From Methylobacterium brachiatum (GTDB lineage Bacteria; Pseudomonadota; Alphaproteobacteria; Rhizobiales; Beijerinckiaceae), in the NCBI RefSeq assembly GCF_020523825.1, contig NZ_JAJALK010000015.1, forward strand, positions 1 to 64,000: a DNA stretch of 64,000 bases, read 5' to 3'. Under the pieces are notes generated by a model. It made no database searches. It worked only from the letters and a program-made list of their open reading frames with translations, and was not told the origin of the DNA. This document shows, one piece after another, positions 40,264-48,260 of the stretch (positions are counted from its first letter, which is position 1; each line of letters starts with the position of its first letter). Both the position numbers and the translations under genes were made by a program.

Positions 40264-40289
40264 CGCCCTTCTCCATGCGGAGAAGGGCG
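40264..40289 (+). terminator. Hairpin after mcl, likely terminator
   Basis: CGCCCTTCTCC (40264-40274) pairs perfectly with GGAGAAGGGCG (40279-40289) around an ATGC loop, eight bases past the mcl stop. There is no T-run, but the stem is long and the genes are convergent. Confidence 0.65.
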
Positions 40290-40337
40290 GCCCAACTTCG
40301 CGTCGCGGCCGGGATCACCGGTCGCGATGCGATCCGC

Positions 40338-41189
40338 TCAGAACGGCCGCGCGTCCGGCAGCCGCGCCGCCGCCATCTCCGCCGGAGTCGGGTCGCGATG
40401 GACCACGATTCCGTTCGACCGGTCCGGTGCGATCAGGCCGAGGCGCGCGAACCCGTCGAGCCAGCCGTCCATCGGCCAGAAGCCGTGGCGGGCGTGGAAG
40501 CGGGCGGCGTTGGCGACGATGTCGCGAAAATGTTGGAGCGGCGGGTCGTAGCTCCCATGGTGCTGGTGATAGGCCCGGGGGCCGCCGAGGAACAGGATCG
40601 GCACGCCGGCCGCGTCGGCCCGGAACGCCAGGTCGGTATCCTCCGCCCCGTAGCCGGAGAAGGATTCGTCGAAGCCGCCGATCCGGTCGTAGGTCGCGGC
40701 CCGCACCGCGAAGGCCAGGGACCAGAACAGGCCGGGCTGGGGTGCCGGCGCGACCCGGCCCGGGGCCGGGAAGGTGCGCACCGGGTGCGGATGGCCGAGC
40801 CGGTCGAGCTCGGCCTCGTCCCAGCCATCCGTGACCGCGCCGGCCGGCAGGTAGCCGATCTCGCAGCAGATCAGGGCGTCGTGCTCGGCGACCGCCCGCG
40901 ACAGGTCCGCGACCAGGCCGCGGGACGGGATGCAATCGACATCGAGGAAGACCAGCGTGTCGGTCCGCGCCGCCCGGCGCCCGGCATTGCGCGCGGCGGC
41001 GAGCGGCAGGCCGTCCCGCGGGAACGGGACGCGCTCGACCGGGAACGGCAGATCCGGCAGGGGCGCGTCGTCGCCGCCGATCTCGACGACGATGCAAGCT
41101 TCGGGTGGCGTGCCGCGCCCCAGGCCTTCGAGCAGCCGGGCGAGATGCGCGCCCCGGCCTTTGTTGAGGGTGATGACCGTGGTGCTCAC
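40338..41189 (-). CDS. GT2 glycosyltransferase with galactosyltransferase-like C-terminal domain
   Basis: This 283-residue GT-A glycosyltransferase begins VSTTVITLNKGRGAHLARLLEGL. It has the metal-binding FLDVDCIPS motif (DxD, about residues 94-97) and a GGFDESFSGYGAEDTDLAFRA segment with the catalytic ED pair seen in the GT7-type C-terminal domain. The start is GTG 41189 overlapping the methyltransferase stop (GTGA). It is the third gene in a coupled operon with a NodS-like methyltransferase and a PIG-L deacetylase. Acceptor and donor are unknown. Confidence 0.82.
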   Translation of the reverse strand: MSTTVITLNKGRGAHLARLLEGLGRGTPPEACIVVEIGGDDAPLPDLPFPVERVPFPRDGLPLAAARNAGRRAARTDTLVFLDVDCIPSRGLVADLSRAVAEHDALICCEIGYLPAGAVTDGWDEAELDRLGHPHPVRTFPAPGRVAPAPQPGLFWSLAFAVRAATYDRIGGFDESFSGYGAEDTDLAFRADAAGVPILFLGGPRAYHQHHGSYDPPLQHFRDIVANAARFHARHGFWPMDGWLDGFARLGLIAPDRSNGIVVHRDPTPAEMAAARLPDARPF

Positions 41190-41779
41190 GCGGCACCTCC
41201 CGCACGCAGCACGTCGAGCCGGTATTTGTCGGTCCGGTCCTGATGCAGCAGGCCGGCGAACGGCGCGGCCTGCGCGATGAAGCTCTCGACCGCCTCGTCG
41301 CCCGATTGCGGATAGTCGGTCTCGCCGATCCAATGGACCAGCACGAGGTCGCCGCCGGGCTCGATCGCCCCGCCGACACGTCGGACCAGCTCGGTGAGGT
41401 CGGGCGGGGCGAGGAAATACAGGAATTCGGACAGCACGATCAGGTCGAACCGCCCCTCCGGCCAGTCCGCCGGCACGGCGCCCTGGCGGATCTCAACCGT
41501 CGGCCGGTCGGCGCAACGGGCCCGGGCGGCCTCGACGGCGGCCGGGATCAGATCGCTCGCCAGGAGGCGGTCGCAGCGCTCGGACAGGGCCCGGGTGAAC
41601 ACCCCGATCGCGCAGGCCGGCTCGAAGGCGGCGCGGTAGCGCGGCCGCGGCAAGCAGGCCAAAGTGGCCGCGTACTTGTCGCGCTCGTAGGCCGAACTCG
41701 TGAACTTCCAGGGATCCGGATCGCTGGCGTAGATGCCGGCGAAGTAATCGGCCGGCATGGTCTCCGTGGCCCGGCTCAT
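41186..41779 (-). CDS. NodS-like SAM-dependent methyltransferase
   Basis: This 197-residue protein resembles the NodS family of N-methyltransferases known from Nod-factor synthesis. It has DPWKFTSSAYERDKYAATLACLPRPRYRAAFEPACAIGVFT with the SAM-binding loop around residues 52-59, and the FDLIVLSEFLYFL segment. Start ATG overlaps the stop of the PIG-L deacetylase gene (ATGA), and its own stop overlaps the GT2 start. NodS methylates the amino group freed by a deacetylase, which parallels the gene next to it. Confidence 0.8.
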   Translation of the reverse strand: MSRATETMPADYFAGIYASDPDPWKFTSSAYERDKYAATLACLPRPRYRAAFEPACAIGVFTRALSERCDRLLASDLIPAAVEAARARCADRPTVEIRQGAVPADWPEGRFDLIVLSEFLYFLAPPDLTELVRRVGGAIEPGGDLVLVHWIGETDYPQSGDEAVESFIAQAAPFAGLLHQDRTDKYRLDVLRAGGAA

Positions 41780-42513
41780 GCGGGGATCCTGACGAAGCGC
41801 TCGTAGGGGCCGCAGAGCCGGTCGATCATCGCGGGCTCCAGGCGAAAGCCCGTGGGATCGTCCGCGATCAGGTCGGTCGTCTGGGATTCGTGCGCCGCGA
41901 CCGCGCGGGCCTTAGCCGCGCGATAGGCCGACACGTCGAGGCGCAGGCCGTCCGGCGCCGGCCCGACTTCGGTCTCCGGCGGCAGGGTCCAGCCCCAGAC
42001 CGGGTATTCGTAGACCGCAACTTTGGGCATGAGCGGCCGGGCCAGGCCGACGATGGCGGCGGACGCCTTGTGGTCGCAATGGGGATCGTGCCGCCAGGTC
42101 ACGAAGACCGCGCCGGCCTCGCAGGCGGTGGCGGCCTGCACGACGGCATGGGCGGCGGCCTCGGCCTCGGGCCCTGCGCTCGGCACATGCGCGTCGGGCA
42201 GGCGCAGGAAGGTGACGGAATCCGCGGCGAGGCCGAGGATCGCCACGGCCCGGAGCGTCTCCGCCTCGCGCAAAGTCCGCAGCTTGTCCGGCGGGTAGAG
42301 CCGGGAATGGGTGTGCGAGCCGCAGCCGTCGCTGACCACCACGAGGCGCACGTCGCGGCCGGCGGCGCGCGCCGCGGCGATAAGGCCCCCACAGCCCAGG
42401 CTCTCGTCGTCGGGATGGGGCGCGACCACGACGAGGCCACCGCGCGCCACCAGGCAGTCGAGATCCGCTACCGGAAGCGCGTCGGCGGCCGCCAGGAAAG
42501 CGTCGGCTCGCAT
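41776..42513 (-). CDS. PIG-L/LmbE-family N-deacetylase
   Basis: This 245-residue zinc hydrolase has the metal-binding motif APHPDDESLGCGGLIAA (about residues 32-48) and a second TWRHDPHCDHKAS segment with further zinc ligands. PIG-L proteins remove N-acetyl groups from GlcNAc conjugates. It is first in a coupled three-gene operon, followed by a NodS-like methyltransferase and a GT2 transferase. This suggests deacetylation, methylation and glycosyl transfer on one glycoconjugate; the product is unknown. Confidence 0.87.
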   Translation of the reverse strand: MRADAFLAAADALPVADLDCLVARGGLVVVAPHPDDESLGCGGLIAAARAAGRDVRLVVVSDGCGSHTHSRLYPPDKLRTLREAETLRAVAILGLAADSVTFLRLPDAHVPSAGPEAEAAAHAVVQAATACEAGAVFVTWRHDPHCDHKASAAIVGLARPLMPKVAVYEYPVWGWTLPPETEVGPAPDGLRLDVSAYRAAKARAVAAHESQTTDLIADDPTGFRLEPAMIDRLCGPYERFVRIPA

Positions 42514-42667
42514 CAGCGTGCCCCCGCCATGACGTGCGCCCCGGTTCGGATGGGGCGGTCGAGAAGAACGGTCACGGATCCCTCCTGGGACGACGTGCGG
42601 ATCGAGCCCCCCGGCTATCGGCCCCGGCGGCTGAACGCGTCATGACCGGGACCGCCCATGGCAGGCC

Positions 42668-43018
42668 CTACCGATCGTTCTCGGTGGTCAGGGCGCCGAG
42701 CCGGACGCCCTCGTCGGCCGTGGCCTGGGCGGCCAGGTGGACGCCGGGATTGGGCGTGTCGTCGAACACCGCGCCGGCGGTGCACAGGGCGCTGCGCAGG
42801 GCCTCGATCTGCCCGCTCGGCGGATCGCCGTAGCCGCTCTCGAAGTCGCGCACGAATTGCTCGTCCAGGCCGACCTTGGTGGCGAGGTCTGCCTCGGACC
42901 ATCCGAGCAGCCCGCGGGCCGCCCGCGACTGCGCCGGGCTCATCGCGAGCGCGCTCGCCCCGGCCTGGCCGCTCTCGTCCGATCCCGCCACGTCGTCCTC
43001 CATTCCGTCGCTCGTCAC
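42668..43018 (-). CDS. XRE-type helix-turn-helix regulator
   Basis: This 116-residue protein has a Ser/Asp-rich N-terminal tail, then a helix-turn-helix SPAQSRAARGLLGWSEADLATKVGLDEQFVRDFESG (about residues 27-62) with the typical ARxxLGWSxxDLA pattern. A short C-terminal region has LRSALCTAGAVFDD. It probably binds DNA as a dimer. No target is evident. It lies upstream of the PIG-L operon on the same strand, 154 bases away. Confidence 0.75.
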   Translation of the reverse strand: MTSDGMEDDVAGSDESGQAGASALAMSPAQSRAARGLLGWSEADLATKVGLDEQFVRDFESGYGDPPSGQIEALRSALCTAGAVFDDTPNPGVHLAAQATADEGVRLGALTTENDR

Positions 43019-43230
43019 TGTACGATGATCGACAACGATAACGGCCGCCGATCGGTTCAGGGCGCCGCCGGATGCGCCGTGACCATAATTGTGCTGAAAT
43101 TCGGTCGCATCCGCGGGGGTGTATGGATTCGGGGCGGCCTCGACGCGCGAATCGTGGGCGTCGGGGGCATGATGCGCCGCCGAATGGACGACGAGCTGAG
43201 CGCCGTGCGCGCGAGAGTAGGGGCAGAACG

Positions 43231-43749
43231 ATGAGAGCGGTGCTGATCGCCACCTTGGCCTGTGCCGTGATGGCCGTGGACCTGACCGCAGCGACGCAGG
43301 CCCAGGCCCAGATGGGCGGTGGCGCGCCCACGGGCTTCGGCCGCGGCAACCGCCGCCCGGGCGGCGAGGAAGAGAAGAAGCCGCAATACGTGCCGGGCAC
43401 CAAGGCGAGCGAGAAGATCTTCCCGCTCGACTCGACCTGGACGGCGGTGAGCCTCAACGGCAAGCCGTTCACCGGCGGCGACCGGCCGAGCTTCATCATC
43501 GACAAGCAGTACCGCGCCCGCGGTTACGGCGGCTGCAACACCTTCGCGGCCACCGCTTTCCCGCTGAAGGATCAGCACCTCGCGGTCGGCCCGCTCGCGC
43601 TCACCAAGAAGAGCTGCGACAAGAGCCTCGCGGCCTCCGAGCAGGCGTTCTTCGTCGCCCTGCGGACCGCGGCGGTGTGGGATCTGGTCGGCTCGCAGCT
43701 GGTGCTGAAGAGCCCGAACGGCGAGCTGAAGTTCGACCGGGCGCTCTGA
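43231..43749 (+). CDS. META/HslJ-domain exported protein
   Basis: This protein of about 172 residues has a signal peptide (VLIATLACAVMAVDLTAATQAQA), a Gly/Arg-rich linker (MGGGAPTGFGRGNRRPGG), then a META domain with LDSTWTAVSLNGKPF, YGGCNTFAATA and a second Cys in SCDKSLAASEQAFF. META/HslJ proteins are periplasmic or lipoprotein-like and have been linked to heat or motility stress. The ATG at 43231 directly precedes the signal peptide; the open frame reaching upstream is not conserved-looking. Function unknown. Confidence 0.8.
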   Translation: MRAVLIATLACAVMAVDLTAATQAQAQMGGGAPTGFGRGNRRPGGEEEKKPQYVPGTKASEKIFPLDSTWTAVSLNGKPFTGGDRPSFIIDKQYRARGYGGCNTFAATAFPLKDQHLAVGPLALTKKSCDKSLAASEQAFFVALRTAAVWDLVGSQLVLKSPNGELKFDRAL

Positions 43750-43875
43750 GGCAAGAGATCCCTGGCCGGAAGCCGCCTTAAGGGCGGATTCACCACGCCG
43801 CACGAACCCGGCCGTCGATTCAGACGGCCTTGAGGGCCGCCGCGATTTCCTCCTCGTGCATCGAGGAGGCGGCGG

Positions 43876-44040
43876 ATGGCCATCGGGATCGGTTTCGGGC
43901 GCGAGCAACCCCTGCGCCCCGGCGTGGCGCGGCCCCTGCGGTTCAGCGCACCCCCCGCCGTGCATGCCGGTGCGCTCTGGCTCGCGGCCGCGGCGCCGGT
44001 GTTGGCGACCCTGCTGTTGATCGCGCGACTTGCCGTCTGA
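43876..44040 (+). CDS. Small single-span membrane protein (54 aa)
   Basis: A 54-residue frame begins at ATG 43876 with a strong GAGGAGG about nine bases upstream. It has an N-terminal basic half and one hydrophobic span of about 23 residues (ALWLAAAAPVLATLLLIARLAV) at the end. I do not recognise a family. The ribosome-binding site supports translation; coding use is otherwise unproven. Confidence 0.4.
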   Translation: MAIGIGFGREQPLRPGVARPLRFSAPPAVHAGALWLAAAAPVLATLLLIARLAV

Positions 44041-44077
44041 CGCTCGTGCGTCCGGCACGACCCTCAGTGGGCCCCGG

Positions 44078-44257
44078 TCATTCCGCGTCTTGCGTCTCCG
44101 CGTCCTCGTCGCCTTCGGATGATGCGCTCGGCCGCGCCGCATCCTGGGCGTGCGCCATGACCGGCGGGAACAGGACCGCCAGGCCGGCGGCGACGCCGTA
44201 GAGAACAGGGTCAGCATTCAGGCCCGATTTGGGCGGCATAAGATCATCGTTGATCAT
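44078..44257 (-). CDS. Small exported hypothetical protein (59 aa)
   Basis: A 59-residue frame with a possible signal peptide (DPVLYGVAAGLAVLFPPVMAHA) and a short acidic Ser/Glu/Asp tail. The ATG at 44257 is one choice; an upstream start at 44299 is possible. No family recognised. Confidence 0.35.
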   Translation of the reverse strand: MINDDLMPPKSGLNADPVLYGVAAGLAVLFPPVMAHAQDAARPSASSEGDEDAETQDAE

Positions 44258-44435
44258 GATATGACTTCCGGTCTCGCGCCTTTGCGAGCAACGGTCCATG
44301 TCGACCTGTTCGCTTTAGAGCCGTTCGAGCATGGTCAATGCTGCGCCCCGCGTTTCGTTGCCGCAGGGCGATGATTTTTTTCTCGGCCTCATCTGGGGAT
44401 CCATCCGCGATGACGCGGTGGATCTTGCAGGGCGC

Positions 44436-44714
44436 TCAGCCGCGACGCCGGAGGATGGGCCCGAGCGGCGCTTCCGGGATGCGGCAGGCGGCCGGCACCA
44501 CGCTGAGGATCACGGCGCTCGGGCAGCGCGCCTGGCAACTCTGGGCCGCCGTGATCTGATCGCGTCCGCAGGCATCGGCGAAGCAAAAGGTGGCGAGGTC
44601 CTCGCAAGTGGCCCGAAAGCCGCCGGCCGGCGCGCCGTCGTGCCAATCCGCCGCCGTGGCGGCTTGCGCCAGCAACAGGGCCGCAAGGCCGATCGATGCC
44701 GTGATCCGCTTCAC
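44436..44714 (-). CDS. Small secreted Cys-rich hypothetical protein
   Basis: This 92-residue protein has a clean signal peptide (KRITASIGLAALLLAQAATA, cut after ATA about residue 21). The mature 70-residue part has six cysteines (TC, FC, AC, SC, RC, AC), suggesting three disulfides in the periplasm. No family is recognised. It is divergent from the gamma-carbonic-anhydrase gene, with 132 bases between starts. Confidence 0.5.
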   Translation of the reverse strand: MKRITASIGLAALLLAQAATAADWHDGAPAGGFRATCEDLATFCFADACGRDQITAAQSCQARCPSAVILSVVPAACRIPEAPLGPILRRRG

Positions 44715-44846
44715 GCCGCGCCTCGCTCACGATTCGCCGGTGACCCTACATTGGCAGGCGGGCCGGACCTGTGCCATTCCGGCGACAGACGATGTGCCTC
44801 GTCGGCCTCGACGCCGACCGATCAGCCCCGGGACGGAAAGCCAGCC

Positions 44847-45380
44847 ATGCCGCTCTACGCCCTCGACGACCACGCGCCGGACCTGGCCGATCCCGATCGC
44901 GTCTGGATCGCCCCGGACGCCCAGGTGATCGGCCGCGTCCATCTCGGCGTCGATGTCGGCATCTGGTTCGGCGCGGCCCTGCGCGGCGACAACGAGCCGA
45001 TCCGCATCGGCGACCGCACCAACGTGCAAGAGGGCGTGATCATGCATGTCGATCCCGGCTTCCCGCTGGTGATCGGCGCGGATGTCACCGTGGGCCACGG
45101 CGCGATCGTCCATGGCTGCACGATCGGCGACGGCAGCCTGATTGGCATGGGCGCGACGGTGCTGAACGGCGCCAGGATCGGCCGCGGTTGCCTGGTCGGG
45201 GCCAACGCGCTGGTCACCGAGGGCAAGGAATTTCCGGATCACAGCCTGATCGTTGGCGCCCCGGCCAAGGCCGTGCGCACCCTCGATGCCGCGGCCGTGG
45301 AGGGCCTGCGCCAGGCGGCCCTGCGTTACGTCGAGAACGCCCGGCGCTACAAGGCCGGCTTGCGCCGCATCGACGGGTGA
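44847..45380 (+). CDS. Gamma-carbonic-anhydrase-like hexapeptide-repeat protein
   Basis: This 177-residue left-handed beta-helix protein is a trimer in the family. The hexapeptide repeat pattern runs from VWIAPDAQVIGRVHLG to VPG-like C-terminal coils. Zinc-ligand histidines fit MHVDPG and VGHGAIVHGC (about residues 68-95). It resembles YrdA/CaiE and gamma carbonic anhydrases; most such bacterial proteins lack proven carbonic anhydrase activity. It starts at ATG 44847. It is convergent with ppa across a shared hairpin. Confidence 0.88.
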   Translation: MPLYALDDHAPDLADPDRVWIAPDAQVIGRVHLGVDVGIWFGAALRGDNEPIRIGDRTNVQEGVIMHVDPGFPLVIGADVTVGHGAIVHGCTIGDGSLIGMGATVLNGARIGRGCLVGANALVTEGKEFPDHSLIVGAPAKAVRTLDAAAVEGLRQAALRYVENARRYKAGLRRIDG

Positions 45381-45386
45381 ACGAAA

Positions 45387-45413
45387 CAGGCCGCCCCGAA
45401 CGGGAGCGGCCTG
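45387..45413. terminator. Bidirectional hairpin between gamma-CA and ppa
   Basis: CAGGCCGC (45387-45394) pairs with GCGGCCTG (45406-45413), with an inner CCC-GGG pairing, in the 43-base gap between two convergent genes. It is probably a shared terminator. Confidence 0.6.
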
Positions 45414-45423
45414 CCGGTCGATC

Positions 45424-45957
45424 TTACTTCTTGGCCTTCGCCCGCTCGATCGCTTCCTCGATCAGCCGGTGGGCCTCTTCTTTGTCGCCCCAGCGGACGA
45501 ACTTGACCCACTTGCCGGGCTCCAGATCCTTGTAGTGCTCGAAGAAGTGCTGGATCTGCTGGATCGTGATGTCGGGCAGGTCGGTGTAGTTCTCGACCCG
45601 GTCGTAGCGCTTGGTCAGGTGGCGGGAGGGCACCGCGATGACCTTCTCGTCCTCGCCGCCCTCGTCCTGCATCACCATCACGCCGACCGGGCGGGCGCTG
45701 ATGATCGCGCCGGGCAGCACCGCCCGGGTATTGGCAACCAGCACGTCGCAGGGATCGCCGTCGCCCGACAGGGTGTGCGGGATGAAGCCGTAGTTCCCGG
45801 GGTAGAACATCGGCGTATAGAGGAACCGGTCGACGACCAGCGCGCCGGATTCCTTGTCCATCTCGTACTTGATCGGCTCGCCGCCCAGCGGCACCTCGAT
45901 GATGACGTTGACGTCGTGCGGGGGCTTCTTGCCGAGCGGGATGGCGTCGATGTTCAT
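45424..45957 (-). CDS. ppa: Inorganic pyrophosphatase
   Basis: This 177-residue soluble family I pyrophosphatase hydrolyses PPi to phosphate. It has VNVIIEVPLGGEPIKYE, the YGFIPHTLSGDGDPCDVLV metal-binding signature (Asp residues at about 66, 68 and 71) and the VIAVPSRH segment. The ATG at 45957 fits the family start; a longer frame begins ten codons earlier. PPi removal drives biosynthetic reactions; no operon partner is seen. Confidence 0.94.
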   Translation of the reverse strand: MNIDAIPLGKKPPHDVNVIIEVPLGGEPIKYEMDKESGALVVDRFLYTPMFYPGNYGFIPHTLSGDGDPCDVLVANTRAVLPGAIISARPVGVMVMQDEGGEDEKVIAVPSRHLTKRYDRVENYTDLPDITIQQIQHFFEHYKDLEPGKWVKFVRWGDKEEAHRLIEEAIERAKAKK

Positions 45958-46068
45958 GGCGTATCGCTTCCGGGATGCGGCTTGCACCGCTTCCCCGACC
46001 TCTTAGATGCCTGGCCGTGCGATGCAAATCAGTATCGGCGCGGGGCCGGCGACGAGTCCCAGGAAACG

Positions 46069-46575
46069 TTAGCTGAACAGGTATCCGACCTTGGGCAGCG
46101 CGACGCCGGCGACCCGGTCCAGCACCCGCGGCCCGGCCTGGCCGCCCAGGCCCTCGTAGAAGGCGCCGGCCCGGGCGTTGTCCTCCAGGCTCCAGACGCC
46201 GAGCCGGGTCAGGCCGTGATCGGCGAGGTCGTTGCGGACCGCCTTGAACAGGCGGCGACCGAGGCCGACGCCCTGGTATTCCGGCAGCAGGTAGAGCTCG
46301 TCGATCTCCGCCTCGGTGCCGAGCGCCCGGCTGCGGGTGCGCCCGTAGGCGGCGTAGCCGACCACACGCTCCCCGGTCTCGACCAGGGCGATCGGGCGGC
46401 CCCGGCGCAGGGCGCTGCGCCACCAGGCCCGGTCGCGCCCGGCGATCAGCCGCTCGAGGGCCACCCCGGGAATGATGCCGCGATAGGCCTCGCGCCAGGA
46501 GGCATCGAACACCGTCGACAGGCTGCCGAGATCGGCCTCGCGAGCCCGGCGGATGCTCGTGGTGCGCGTGCTCAT
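46069..46575 (-). CDS. GNAT-family N-acetyltransferase
   Basis: This 168-residue acetyl-CoA-dependent acetyltransferase has an IRRAREADLGSLSTVF start, ALVETGERVVGYAAYGRT for the beta4 strand and the CoA-loop YLLPEYQGVGLGRRLFKAV (Q/R-x-x-G-x-G/A, about residues 96-114). The substrate is unknown. It is 110 bases downstream of ppa in coding direction reversed, and divergent from the phosphatase gene. Confidence 0.85.
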   Translation of the reverse strand: MSTRTTSIRRAREADLGSLSTVFDASWREAYRGIIPGVALERLIAGRDRAWWRSALRRGRPIALVETGERVVGYAAYGRTRSRALGTEAEIDELYLLPEYQGVGLGRRLFKAVRNDLADHGLTRLGVWSLEDNARAGAFYEGLGGQAGPRVLDRVAGVALPKVGYLFS

Positions 46576-46791
46576 GGGCTTCCGGCCTTCCCCCGTCGAC
46601 CGTCGGATAACCCGCGCGGCCCGCCCAGGTTCGATCCCGATCCGGGCAGAGTGAAGGCAAGATCGGCGCCGGTTTTTCGGAACATTCCGATGGTCGGCGG
46701 CAACGCGGCGTGGATGCCGGCCCGACAGGCGAATTGCCGGGCTTCCGGGCGGCTGTTAGAGCCAGCTCCCAATTCCGCGGCAGTCCTGAAC

Positions 46792-47517
46792 GTGTTCAAC
46801 CGCTTCCTCAAGCCCGAGACGCGCTACGCCCGCCGCATGGCCCGGATCGCCCGGTTCGAGCGGCCGATCGCCGGCCCCGGCGACCGGCTAAAGGCCTGGG
46901 CGAACATGCTGCTGATCGATCACGGCGTGTTCCGGCTGGCCTATCTCAACCGCCACCGGGTCGGCTCGGGTCGGCTCTGGCGCTCGGCCCAGCCGGGGCC
47001 GCACCAGCTCGCGCGCTTCCGGGCCGAGGGCGTGCGCACGATCATCTCCCTGCGCGGCGGCCGCGAGCACGGCTCCTGGCCGCTGCAGCGGGAGGCGTGC
47101 GAGCGCCACGGGCTCACCCTGGTCGAGTTCGTCCTGCGCTCCCGCGAGGCCCCCGACCGCGCCACCCTGCTGGCCGCCAAGGACTTCTTCGCCGGCATCC
47201 AGTACCCGGCGGTGATGCACTGCAAGTCGGGCGCCGACCGGGCCGGGCTCGCCTCCGCCCTCTACCTGATCCTGCACGAGAACCGCCCGGTCGCCGAGGC
47301 CGCCCGCCAGCTCTCGGCCCGTTACGGCCATCTCCGCTTCGCCAAGACCGGCATCCTCGACGCGTTCTTCGCCCGCTACCTGGTCGAGGGCGAGGCCAAG
47401 GGCATCGATTTCCTGGCCTGGGTCGAGACGATCTATGACCCGGAGGCGCTCAAGCGCGACTTCCGGCCGGGATTCTGGTCGGACTTGGCCGCCGACAAGG
47501 TGCTGCGACGGGAGTGA
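46792..47517 (+). CDS. Tyrosine/dual-specificity phosphatase-like protein
   Basis: This cysteine-phosphatase-fold protein has about 241 residues. The P-loop HCKSGADRAG fits CX5R, with catalytic Cys about residue 144 and invariant Arg about 150; upstream is SLRGGREHG. A conserved RLAYLNRHRVGSGRLWRSAQPGP N-terminal block fits a family often seen in alphaproteobacteria. I start at GTG 46792, which gives an FNRFLKPETRYARRM N-terminus; ATG 46837 is another possibility. Neither has a strong ribosome-binding site. Substrate unknown. Confidence 0.82.
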   Translation: MFNRFLKPETRYARRMARIARFERPIAGPGDRLKAWANMLLIDHGVFRLAYLNRHRVGSGRLWRSAQPGPHQLARFRAEGVRTIISLRGGREHGSWPLQREACERHGLTLVEFVLRSREAPDRATLLAAKDFFAGIQYPAVMHCKSGADRAGLASALYLILHENRPVAEAARQLSARYGHLRFAKTGILDAFFARYLVEGEAKGIDFLAWVETIYDPEALKRDFRPGFWSDLAADKVLRRE

Positions 47518-47621
47518 TCGGGCGGGGCGCTCCTGATCGTCCACCGCTTGCTAAAATTACACACGCGTTCCACATTTTAGTGGCGATGCCGCCCGCGCGC
47601 GCGCTCTGGGTTCCCGCTGGG

Positions 47622-47810
47622 ATGGTGCTCGTGGATTCGCGTGATCTGATCCGCATGCTCGAGGCGGATGGCTGGATCTGGCATTCAACCACCGGAAGCC
47701 ATCGGCATTTCAAGCACCCGGTGAAGCCCGGCAAGATCACGATCCCTCACCCGAAGAAGGATATGCATCCCAAGACGGTGAGATCCATCCTCCGGGCTGC
47801 CGGCCTGTGA
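47622..47810 (+). CDS. hicA: HicA-type toxin (mRNA interferase)
   Basis: This 62-residue double-stranded-RNA-binding-fold protein matches HicA: SRDLIRMLEADGWIWHSTTGSHRHFKHP with the catalytic His in the GSHRHF motif (about residue 26), and ITIPHPKKDMHPKTVRSILRAAG. HicA cleaves mRNA when not neutralised by HicB. The start at ATG 47622 gives the usual length; an upstream frame adds a non-family N-terminus. hicB follows after 32 bases. Confidence 0.88.
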   Translation: MVLVDSRDLIRMLEADGWIWHSTTGSHRHFKHPVKPGKITIPHPKKDMHPKTVRSILRAAGL

Positions 47811-47842
47811 TCGGACCCTCCTTTCGACGAGGAATCAGGGAC

Positions 47843-48250
47843 ATGACCCCATATATTGGCCTGATCCATCCGCCGATCGGCACCTCTGAGTGGGGTGTCA
47901 CATTCCCGGACGTGCCGGGTTGCACCTCCGGCGGCCCAAGCTTCGAGGCCGCCGTTGAGTCCGCCCGCGAAGCGCTGTCGGGGCATCTCGCCATGTTGGC
48001 CTCGGATGGAGTGGCACCCCCATCCCCCCGGACGCTGGCCGAACTCCGTGCTGACCCGACCCTTGCAGAAGATCTGGAAGGCGCGATGGTCCAACTCATC
48101 GTACCGCGGCGCGTCCCAGGCGAACGGGTGCGCGTCAACATCATGATCGACAAGGGTCTTCTGCGCCTGACGGACGAGGCGGCCGAGGAGAGAGGCCTCA
48201 GCCGGTCGGCCTTCATCGAGGCGGCCTTGGTCAGCGCGGCCGACCGTTGA
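47843..48250 (+). CDS. hicB: HicB-type antitoxin
   Basis: This 135-residue antitoxin has the HicB N-terminal half (YIGLIHPPIGTSEWGVTFPDVPGCTSGGPSFEAA), which inhibits HicA. The C-terminal half (VRVNIMIDKGLLRLTDEAAEERGLSRSAFIEAAL) is a ribbon-helix-helix DNA-binding domain for autorepression. The pair forms a typical type II toxin-antitoxin operon, toxin first. An AGGAA site precedes the ATG. The operator was not located. Confidence 0.88.
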   Translation: MTPYIGLIHPPIGTSEWGVTFPDVPGCTSGGPSFEAAVESAREALSGHLAMLASDGVAPPSPRTLAELRADPTLAEDLEGAMVQLIVPRRVPGERVRVNIMIDKGLLRLTDEAAEERGLSRSAFIEAALVSAADR

Positions 48251-48260
48251 ATTCAGGAGC

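Noticed and set aside
45253..46791. Upstream extension of the phosphatase frame through ppa and the GNAT gene
   Set aside because: The extension lies antisense to two clearly real genes; only the part from about 46792 has family similarity.
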